DNA from: Sphaerosporella brunnea
Lineage: Eukaryota > Ascomycota > Pezizomycetes > Pezizales > Pyronemataceae
Direction of reading: 5' to 3'
Assembly: GCA_008704415.1 (NCBI GenBank)
Contig: VXIS01000204.1
Coordinates: 1-64,000 of the forward strand
DNA: 64,000 nucleotides
A program made the translations under genes and the position numbers. Under the pieces are notes generated by a model. That model was not told the origin of the DNA, did not search any database, and was given only the letters and a program-made list of their open reading frames with translations. The first letter of the stretch is position 1. Every line of letters starts with the position of its first letter. This document shows, piece after piece, positions 20,548-28,575 of the stretch.

Positions 20548-20700
20548 GTTGGCGAGACAACCGAGAACTCGCGAGAACTCGCGAGAACGACAAGACCTCT
20601 CGAGCATTGTCGAGACTGTCACGAGACCGACGAGACATTTCGAGACCGCACGATTCTCGCGAGACCGAGACCCTCGGCGAGAATTCTCGTCTCGTGTGCA
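20548..20700. repeat. CGAGA(C/A) low-complexity cluster 2
   Basis: Dense CGAGA words on the plus strand, including the doubled AACTCGCGAG, ending in GTCTCGTGTGCA, the inverse of the start of cluster 1. Confidence 0.5.
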
Positions 20701-22330
20701 ACGCTGACTGTACAACCCACCGGCAACAGCCTACGGATAGGTACCCTGCTTCGGGGGACCGTCGTACCGGGAAGCCGTCGCGGTGGGGCACGCTCGGCCT
20801 CTCCTGGGCACGGTGGGACTACAGAGTGTATTCATCCGGCTCCGTAGGAGTTTCCGACCGCACGAATACTTGGTATAGAGGGATCGGGATTGATAGTGGT
20901 CTGACAGACCATTGCTCCACGGTCTATGGTAATCCCGTCTCCCTGGGGACCGCAGGGGTCTCCGGCCAGCCGCCTGACCGTCAGCATCCCGTTCCGTCCC
21001 GGCGGCATTTTCGGCGTGAACCACAGTTTAGACGCGGTTCCGGCTCGGTATATGGGACTGTTAGGTGCTATTTCAGCATGAGCTGGCAGCTTACGCTTTG
21101 CAGTGACGGCCCCGCTTCGTACAGTAGCCCACACGTATTGCCTCGCTATGGCTATCGCCAGATTGGCCTAGCCAACTCAGCCTATTCGCAGATCGCAGCG
21201 GTGGGATACCATCGCAAACACAACAGCCATGATATCCCTAGCGGCCCAGACCATATAACCCACCTCAGTGCGTTGTTGGAATCACGATCGACAATGAAAA
21301 AAAAAATCCCGAACCCCTGGCATGGTGACGGCACTACGCGAGTCTACGAAGTGTGTGGGCTGAAGGTACAGGTGTATTGGCACCAGGAGGAAATGGAGAC
21401 CTTCTCTAGTCCGGTGGGGGGTTAGGGTTAGTAGGTCGCCAATCGGCTTGTCCACCACTGTGATCACCTCCTGATTGCGGGTAGGTTTGAGGAACCCCTC
21501 ACTCTCGCCGACTGAGCAACCCACGATGCGGAAATATCGACGGTGGCGTCACTGGTGAGTTTTATTACGACGCGTTACCACCCAGGACATGCGGTGTGAT
21601 TGCCCACTGCGGAACACGCGTATATCATTAACCAGAGGGTTTGACTCTACCTGAAAGATTAATGACGTGCGCAAAGCAAAAGCGTATGAACCGTACAAAC
21701 AGAGTTCAAGTCAAACAGCTCAATTTTAGAACGGAAACAGGTGGAGCTTTATGATAAAGAGGGAGCATCTCTGGCTCAAACAACAGGCACGCAATGGCGC
21801 GGATCAAAACAACAGGTAAACAACGGGGTGTGTAGAATAACATTGAGGATGGAGCAACGGTTGTATTGAGCCGATTTTTTATGTAGAAAATCCCGGAGAC
21901 GGGTGCCGTATTTATTCAGGCACCCTCGACTCTCTATCCGCTAGAGCCTCGCAACATATAGCATTGTCCTTGAGTATTTGACTCACAGACTTTGACGCGT
22001 CACATTCTTTTATCAATGACGCTGTTAGGGTCCTCGCCTGGGGTTAGGATAGGGTGTTCACCTTCAAACAGTATTCCATAAACACGGCGTATCCAAGACC
22101 CAGCTGGACCAACCGCGGAAATCACTCTATCACCGTTGCCTTAAACCAGTCATGGGGGTTCTCAACCGCCCACTGTCACTCCCGAGTATTCCAAGCAACA
22201 CTAATTCCAACAAATCCCACGTGCGATCAACCTGACTCTCAAACCACCTCACTTCCAATTAACGTCACTTCGAACCAACATTACTTCTAACAACACACTT
22301 CACCAAGCCGATTACGATTAACGAGTAACG

Positions 22331-23762
22331 ATGACTCAGAAGTATTGCACCGTCTGTCCACACGTTGGAAACGAGAGAAACCATGCCAGACATATGCGAC
22401 AGGTAAGCGCAAAGCAACCACTCAATACTGGCTAGGTGGTGGGCTGACCAATGAACAGGCTCACCACAGGTACCTGTGTGAAGTGCACATGGACTACGTG
22501 ATGGCGATTGAGTACGCGACGAAAAGTACCGGTTGGCTGGAGTGAGGCTGCAAGCATCGCTTGAGGATTGGCGCGAGCTCCACCGATTGGTGGAAAATAC
22601 TGGAGCTGGCCAAGAGATCCTTGGCCAGACAGTTAAGCAAGCGTTTGGAATCCGACAGCGACGTCAAGGACGATTTGGAACCTGATAACTTCGACCATTC
22701 GCCTGCTGAGCACGAACTCGTGGATGAGGAGGCTGAGGTTGTCCAGCAAGCTGATGACGTGGACGATTTGGCCACTGTGCAAGAGCTGTTGATTTCCGAT
22801 CAGCAGTCCAGGTTTTGACCCCGAGGATATGGCTCGCTCCCAGCGATGGGTCCAATGCTTCTTTACCATCCGAGCTGAAACCGCGCATCATTTTCTGGGC
22901 CGTGTCCCCCGATCCTGAATACATCAAGATGCTGGTTCGCCAGCAACAAGATGACGAAGACGGCCAGCGCCAACGCCAACTCTAACTCCAGGACGATGCA
23001 GTTAAGGCTGACGCAGCTGTGCAAGTGATTGCGACCTTCGGCAAGGCGCTTTTGGGGCACCGTGTCAAGAGCATCTCATGCATCCGAGAGATGGATGGAG
23101 ATAAAACCTGGGCTCCGGGATTGACGGACATGACCTATGGTGCCAATGCAGTGTGCAGCTTCGGCGCTGTGTATGTCGCTTCTGAATTTGATCCAAGGAT
23201 GGCGAGCTTGCTCGTGGGCCCGGATGCAATGCACCCTCTGGTGCTGTTTCTGCGTGGCCAATCCGGGAGCGGAAAGACGTGGCTCACGCGCAACCTTCTA
23301 CAACCGCTAGAAGGCGTACAAATCTCCATCACCTTGCTTGAAGGTGGAGCGTCCACACCTACTATTCCGCAAGCCAAGAACAAAGCCAACACGGTGAAAC
23401 TGACGAAGCGACCGCTTGGCGCCGTCCCCTGCTGGTCGAGGACTGCGAAGACCTCGGCGAACGAGAGTTTCTCACGCGCTGTGGTTGCCTATCGCATGGA
23501 CGTTCTTCTCTTGATCGACATGCCAGGCGGTGAAGAGGTTGGAGACGGTCCCGAGGAAACGAGCAAGATCAACACCGCCAATATGGAGGTGTTGGCTACA
23601 CCCTATGCCTTCCACACCGGGACGGTCTCCACCACTTGCTCGCGCAACCCAGCTGTGCAGTTCGTCTTGTAAACCTTAAGAATCCCCGGAGTGCGTGTCC
23701 ATGTCGCAACGGTATTGCGCGATACGGATATCAGCAACCCAAGGGCTTTCGGCCCTTTGCAG
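22331..23762 (+). pseudogene. Decayed gene: zinc finger plus kinesin-like P-loop domain
   Basis: The start (ATG 22331) opens a C2H2/BED-like finger, CTVCPHVGNERNHARH. A good intron follows at 22403-22458 (GTAAGC donor, GCTGACC branch, AACAG acceptor, 56 bp). The second exon is in phase but stops at TGA 22543; the same frame then runs on through an acidic region (AEHELVDEEAEVV) to about 22818. After a frame change the P-loop part begins (KPRIIFWAVSPDP), with another TAA near 22983. It carries a Walker A motif GQSGSGKT at 23256-23279 and, about 75 residues later, LLLIDMPGGEEVGDG...KIN, which resembles the switch II region of kinesin motors. A TAA at 23669 breaks the last part. I read it as a dead kinesin-like gene, possibly from a multi-copy family; the kinesin assignment is moderate, the P-loop is clear. 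Confidence 0.5.
22403..22458 (+). other. Predicted 56-bp intron in the zinc-finger/P-loop pseudogene
   Basis: GTAAGC donor, GCTGACC nine bases before the acceptor region, AACAG acceptor; phase 0, joining ...HMRQ to AHHRYL. Confidence 0.5.
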
Positions 23763-24510
23763 GGTCGATTCAAGAGGCAGCGGGCCGAGCAGGCATAGCG
23801 GCATCATTCCGTGTTGTTTGGGGTTCGTTCCAGAAAGCTGTGGATCCTATAGTATTGCTACTGACAACAGCTCAAGCAAGGTATTGGTTTTTCTGCGAGC
23901 GAGAGGACGGGCAGATGTTGGTAACATCATTCCGTGCGTCTGATGGTTCGTTAAAAACCCCGTCCTTCCTGTGATCTTACTACTGACGCCCTAGAGGGTT
24001 GGACTAACATGGAGGAGCAGCGGCGAGGAGCGTGGAGCGGGGAAGGTGGACTAACGAGGAGGAGCAGCGGCGAGCAGGGGGAGGAACGGAGGGGACAGGA
24101 GGAGGAAATTGGCGGTGAGAAGGGTTCGGCGGCGGGCGACAGGTATATGGTGTACATACAGGCAATATACGTGATTGCGACAACCGAGGAAGGCGCGGCG
24201 ACATATTCCACATGGCGTCTTCGAACCTGATGGCGTGGATCCTGCGCAGTTACGCCGGCGCAGCCGTCACCTCACCGCCTACGTCTGCCGCAGTGATAAG
24301 GTTGACGTGCGGCCCAAGGCGGTGTGCAGTCATCCGCATAGACGGATGCGGTGTGTACGGCGGACCTACCAGGTTGATACCAGTTACTCATCCCCTTTGT
24401 TGTCTCGGTGCCATGACATCGGATTGCCTAGTGTGTGCAGCAACCGGCCGCGGTGTCCTGTGGCCTGCTGTTTCACGCGCTCGACCTGTAGGCGGCCGGG
24501 TGCAAAAGGG
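23763..24510. other. No gene recognised; short purine-rich duplication
   Basis: A G/A-rich stretch at 24001-24110 holds two imperfect copies of a ~46-bp unit starting GGACTAAC and containing GAGGAGCAGCGGCGAG. No supported coding sequence. Confidence 0.4.
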
Positions 24511-24876
24511 AGGATGGGAGGGGCCAAAGGTATTCGTGTACGGAGCGTTAGCAGTCAGGTATTAGGGACAGGCGCGAGACCAGGTCCAAGAGACCGAGCG
24601 AAGCACGGGGTCCGAGATTCAGGCGTGTGCACAGAGGTATTCAGGATGAAATACGAAGGGTCAGTCAAAACAACAGGGAAGGAAAATAAAACAACAAAGC
24701 AGAGGCGGAGGCCCCTTCAAATCCTGAAATCCTCGTGCGCAGCTGCTTGCCCGGCTTGCAAATCACGGTGCCTAACGTCACCAAAAGAAACTCATAGAAT
24801 CCACAGAAAACACACGTCACTCATAACCGGGGCAAAGCCCACACCATCTCTGTTCCAAACTCGAGCCGTGGCATCA
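24511..24876 (-). repeat. LTR fragment related to the Ty3/gypsy LTR at 52 kb
   Basis: It matches 52059-52381 in patches: GGAGGGGCC..AGGT.TTCG near the left, CACAGAGGTATTCAG and ACGAAGG in the middle, CAACAAAGC...GGCCCCTT, and TTCCAAACTCG...GCATCA at the right, which is the inverse of the LTR start. No gag or pol lies beside it, so it is a solo or orphan LTR, clearly older than the 52-kb one. Confidence 0.5.
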
Positions 24877-25099
24877 GCTTCTCGTGTCTAGGATCCCGAT
24901 ATATCCCACGCGCGATCCGGATCCGAGAATCCCACACCTGTAGAAGACCCGCAAGAACTGCCGCAGGAAATGCGGCTAAACTGCAAGCCTACTTCCGATG
25001 ACACCAACGACATTGCCTACCGTTCTTCCTGCCGGCATATTGCATCAAACAGAACATGCCTTCATCCACCACCTCCACGAACTGCACCCTACCACTCTG

Positions 25100-25540
25100 T
25101 GCTCCCCCGATGACTCCTCCGACAAAGAGACAGAAGCTTTCACTGCGATTCTCTTACTGCAAAGTCCAACACTGCGTGTGGGTGACATGTTTTTTTCATT
25201 TCAACACTTCAAATCTGGCGTACTCATCTGTGCGCTAACAACGACGCTATTTGGTTGGAAACGTCGCCACCAAGCTGGAAACAATTGTCTCAATGTACAC
25301 TGATTATGAAAGCGACAGTGTAGCGTTGCCGGACGTTCTACTGGATCTTAGCGAACTATCACATTCCAGAGCAGTCCGGGGACGCCCAGCGAAGAAGAAG
25401 AAGAGGAAGGGGGATCTGCGATAGCACCTAAACGCGGAAGGATTGTCGGTCCTGAAGCTGTGGCGGCCAGAGCTCGAGCTCCCTACCGGTGCACCACTTG
25501 CGGGCAAAAAGGAGACGACGACGCGCTTATCTACCGGTAT
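25100..25540 (+). pseudogene. Possible transposase tail with AT-hook and zinc knuckle (MULE-like)
   Basis: The plus strand reads RRYLVGNVATKLETIVSM, then ALPDVLLDLSELSHSRAV followed by RGRPAKKKKRKG, and after a frame change YRCTTCGQKGD near 25480-25515. An AT-hook-like RGRP with a lysine cluster followed by a CxxCGxxG knuckle is usual at the C-terminus of MULE transposases. The frame is broken at least twice. The inverted-repeat element at 25656 begins about 110 bp downstream. The assignment is tentative. Confidence 0.3.
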
Positions 25541-25640
25541 GTTAGTTTAGGATATTGTTCATGAAGAATAGATGTAAACTTATTATACTTAGTATGGTTT
25601 GTCTCTTATGTATTTCCTTACCAAACTATATAAAACTACG

Positions 25641-25655
25641 TCACAGTAACGATGG
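25641..25655. repeat. 15-bp flanking direct repeat, left
   Basis: TCACAGTAACGATGG, identical to 26257-26271; the identity extends three bases (TAT) into or beyond the element end. Confidence 0.7.
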
Positions 25656-26256
25656 TATGGTGCCGGACGCCTGTAAACCACACCAACTAAAGCCCGGGTA
25701 AATTGTTTTTCACGTATGAAACAAGGTGGCGGGCGGCCTCGCGCGGCCAGGCATCGCAGCGGGTGAACAATGGAGCGACTCCGGACTCTAATCACTCATG
25801 AGGAATTCATCGCTACCCAAGCTACCCAAGCTGTCCAAGCTGCGCTGATAGGTACATTGACAAAAAAGCCATGCGAAAACTCCGCTCCTCAACAGGCACC
25901 CGCAAAAACACCACGGTGGCTCTTGTACGCTTTCTGTGGAAATGATTCCGTGCCATAACGCTCCCCAGACGCATAAATCTGAAAGATTCTCTCCGCCTTT
26001 TGGAAATACTTTAGAATCCGGGTTCTAGGGACGGAGGATTGAGCTTGTGGGAGCGATCAGTTCGGGCCATGAGACGGCAAACTGCTGGTCATCCCGCGAA
26101 ACATTTGCCATATTAATGCGCCGCATAGAACCCGCGCGAGGCCGTGCGAGGCCGCCCGAGGCCGCACCTCTGTCGTCACTCGCCACCTTGTGTCATACGT
26201 GAAACACAATTTACCCGGGCTTTAGTTGGTGTGGTTTACAGGCGTCCGGCACCATA
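25656..26256. mobile_element. ~600-bp element with ~80-bp inverted repeats
   Basis: The ends read TATGGTGCCGGACGCCTGTA and its inverse, and the inverted repeats run about 80 bp with three mismatches. Next to the repeats on the inner side are GCGGCCTCGC words, more copies at the right. The inside encodes nothing recognisable. The element is flanked by 15-bp direct repeats, longer than the 8-11 bp of most DNA transposons. Long inverted repeats would suit a MULE-type element. Confidence 0.7.
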
Positions 26257-26271
26257 TCACAGTAACGATGG
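26257..26271. repeat. 15-bp flanking direct repeat, right
   Basis: TCACAGTAACGATGG, identical to 25641-25655. Confidence 0.7.
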
Positions 26272-26274
26272 TAT

Positions 26275-26633
26275 GATGTCAGTATTCTACAAGTTTCTTT
26301 ACCTTTGTTTACTACGTCATTTCGAATCTTCTAGCCTTCCCAAGGCAGACAGTGTAGGTCGTATGAACATCATTTGCTTGTTTTACGAAATTGTCACAAG
26401 CTAAGACTTCATGTTATGACATCATGTATTTGGCATCGTTGGCAATAAAACTGCGACCTTTTCCTACAATCACGCTTGCTTTCTTATTTCGATACGGCCT
26501 TTCGAGCAGCTCCGATTGTATCGACTATCATCAATAAATACTGAGTTGATCAGTCAAAAAAATGTAACCTTTTCGTGAGTGTATTTGCCTCTATATATTA
26601 GCGGATCTTATGAGCTCACTAAAAGGTTACAGA
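26275..26633. other. AT-rich spacer, no gene recognised
   Basis: No domains, repeats or plausible reading frames beyond about 85 codons. Confidence 0.4.
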
Positions 26634-27222
26634 ACCAATGGTCTACAAACGACACTCGTTGGATTGCTAAACCTGCGGTGTTCACAATCTTGTTCGCTGA
26701 TTATCGACCCAGACTCATCCGCGAGCCGCTCACTCCCATGAACGACGCACGGTGCTGCATATTGCGTTCGATTTCCAAACAGGCTATCCTTGAGAAAATG
26801 ATCCAAGGGAGTGCTGAATTGCTGTATAAAGCTTCTCTCAATTCCGACACTGCCCCTTCTTTTCTGGTCAAAACAGAAACCAATATTGCGCACCGCTTCC
26901 CCCGACTACGTTTCCCCCTCGCCTCCTGTACCCATCTTTGAGGACTCCGCCTAAACACCACAATGAATTCCAGTCGGCCTTCAACCCAGCAGGAGCGGCA
27001 GGGTGTTCACCAGCCTGGGATTACTCTCCCAGTCGCGCAAGCACAAATGCAGATTGCAGACACGATTCCAGAGCGCGCTCGCGCTCTCACGGCGTCCGCA
27101 TGAAACTCCACACTTTGCGCATACTGTGCAATCGCGCTGCACACAGCCTTGCTCACATCCTAATCATACAGATCCACTGTCTTGATGCGTCTCCCCGAAC
27201 TGGCTGCGCCCTCTCCTTGCAG
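26634..27222 (+). repeat. Dispersed ~600-bp repeat R, copy 2
   Basis: Homologue of 16553-17158, less interrupted: from 26579 an open frame of 120 codons crosses it, and after a stop an ATG (MNSSRPSTQQERQGV) near 26963 opens a second stretch. The similarity stops at CTCTCCTTGCAG. The 5'-truncated LINE inserted 21 bp further on, at the TSD 27243-27255, so the end of R is not caused by the LINE. Confidence 0.6.
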
Positions 27223-27242
27223 CCATCATGGTCACTCCGACC

Positions 27243-27255
27243 AGCCTCTTCTCCC
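27243..27255. repeat. 13-bp TSD, left (LINE 2)
   Basis: AGCCTCTTCTCCC, identical to 28131-28143. Confidence 0.92.
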
Positions 27256-27936
27256 TCTCCCGCAACGCTGGGAGCCGCCATCCCCGGTCAACCGTCTGCA
27301 ATCGAGCCTAGCATGGCCGTATGCATTGTCCCGCGAGGCCGCGTGGTCATCGAACCGGAGGAAGACGCCATTCGGTCAACCAAAGGGTGGCAAGAACCGT
27401 CAAGCGTAGCAATTGGGGTGTATACGGACCGATCCAGGGTCGAGGTGCTCGACACCACTTCGCTCGCCCACATAGCCAGGAATATCACGCTGGCCAAGCA
27501 AAGCGACCGCGACGCCTGGCTCAGGAAACACTGCGCCAAACGCTACTACAGGTCACGCCGATTCAGGCGCAGCCGCATAGCCGCCAAGGCCTCCAAGGCA
27601 GTCGCCTCGCGGTTTTACCAGCTGGGGCTCAACACAGCGCCTACGGCTCCATACTTGCTGTGGACAAAGAGACGGACGGATGACAAGTGCTGGTGGTGCG
27701 GCAGAGGCGCGAAACAGACCCGTGGACACCTCCTCAAATTCTGTAAGAGGTGGAAGGCCGAGCAGATGGAGCGGCAGAAAGCGGTCAAAGACGCCATCAA
27801 GGGAGGCGGAGCGAGGAGATGCTGGCCGTCCACCTCGGTGGTGGACCTGCTGGCGGAGGATAGGTGCACGGAGGCGGTTCTGAATTTCCTCCGCACCACT
27901 AAGATTGGCTGCTGGCCCGAGCAGGACATCGTGTAA
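27256..27936 (+). pseudogene. LINE ORF2 C-terminus with the RNase H core deleted in frame
   Basis: The open frame continues from upstream genomic sequence (26938) without a stop, but the LINE part begins at 27256. It aligns with the full-length copy as IPGQPSAIEP, VVIEPEED, then GVYTDRSRVE at the start of RNase H, and jumps directly to TTSLAHIARN, which lies after RNase H. Roughly 130-140 residues, including the remaining catalytic acids, are missing while the frame is kept. The rest is complete: the basic linker, SRFYQLGLNTAPTAPYL, the zinc motif CWWCGRGAKQTRGHLLKFC and the terminal FLRTTKIGCWPEQDIV. It cannot work as an RNase H. Confidence 0.8.
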
Positions 27937-28087
27937 CGACTATCCTCTCCTTCTTTTCTTTCCTTGGTGCGCTTCTCGATCTGGTGCGATTTCCTTCGGG
28001 ATATTTCCTTAGAAGGGCCGCAGGCCCCGGTTGCGGGCCCGATGTGACCCGGGGGGTAGCATAGTCTCTTCCTTTCACATATGTCAT

Positions 28088-28101
28088 GGCCGCAAGCGGC
28101 C
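28088..28101 (+). ncRNA. Conserved LINE 3' hairpin (copy 2)
   Basis: GGCCGCAAGCGGCC, same stem and loop as in LINE 1, about 20 nt before the A-run. Confidence 0.7.
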
Positions 28102-28130
28102 GAATGCAATATGATTCAAACAAAAAAAAA

Positions 28131-28143
28131 AGCCTCTTCTCCC
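28131..28143. repeat. 13-bp TSD, right (LINE 2)
   Basis: AGCCTCTTCTCCC, identical to 27243-27255; the first A may belong to the tail. Confidence 0.92.
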
Positions 28144-28337
28144 GCTGCCACATCATGGCTTCCCGGCGCAGCAACATCCTGCGCCTCCTCGCATACCCAT
28201 CTTTCCCATGGTTTGTTATCCGTCTCCTTCAACCAATGCGCCAGCAACAATAGAACGCTATTGCTCTCCTCAAGGAGTCGGTTGCGCCTGTTTGGAACCG
28301 CGTCAGCGGCCTCCGGCAAAGAATCCCCGCATGATCC

Positions 28338-28575
28338 GAGAGCCGCCAAATGCGGGTGCTGTCGCCACAAGAGCCGTGGAATGCCAGCCTGGCGGTGCGT
28401 GACGGTATCAGAGTGACGGATAATATCACGTTATCCAAGAGCCGCCAAATGCCGGTGCAGTCCCTACCAGAGCCGCGAAGTGGCAGCTTGGCGGCGTGTG
28501 GGGGAATCACAGCAACTCGGCATTCAACAGCCGCCCAATGGTTGTGCTGCGCAACCTTGGCGGCGTGGTCCCGGC
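28338..28575 (+). repeat. Diverged 99-bp tandem repeat, about 2.4 units
   Basis: AGAGCCGCCAAATGC(G/C)GGTGC recurs with a 99-bp step (AGCCGCCAAA at 28341 and 28440), and a third partial unit (CAGCCGCCCAATGG) starts near 28529. Because 99 is a multiple of three, the frame 28350-28877 stays open across it, but I see no domain. Confidence 0.55.

Larger units (their letters stand above)
18555..22330. other. No supported gene; CGAGA-rich patches
   Basis: Short and medium frames without known domains occur here. The longest, 20607-21425 on the plus strand (272 codons), starts inside a CGAGA low-complexity patch and looks compositional. Two clusters of CGAGA(C/A) words are described separately. Two TTAGGG-like units at 21423-21434 are too few to be a telomere. 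The minus strand between about 18540 and 18955 has frames with protein-like composition but no family I can name. Confidence 0.35.
27256..28130 (+). mobile_element. 5'-truncated LINE, 875 bp, with perfect TSDs
   Basis: It runs from just before the RNase H region of ORF2 to a 10-nt A-run at 28122-28131. Thirteen-base direct repeats (AGCCTCTTCTCCC) border it. The 3' UTR shares the CCTTGGTGCG block (27962-27971) and the GC hairpin (28088-28101) with the full-length LINE at 5.4-12.0 kb, but the protein is clearly diverged, so it is a related family rather than a recent copy of that one. Confidence 0.93.

Noticed and set aside
20607..21425. 272-codon plus-strand frame
   Set aside because: Begins in CGAGA low complexity, has no domain, and neighbouring frames are nearly as open; not enough to call a gene.
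21421..21434. GGGTTAGGGTTAG, telomere-like
   Set aside because: Only two units, no array or subtelomeric context.
27222..27255. The LINE 2 insertion as the cause of the end of repeat R
   Set aside because: The TSD starts 21 bp after R ends, and copy 1 of R ends at the same base without any LINE.
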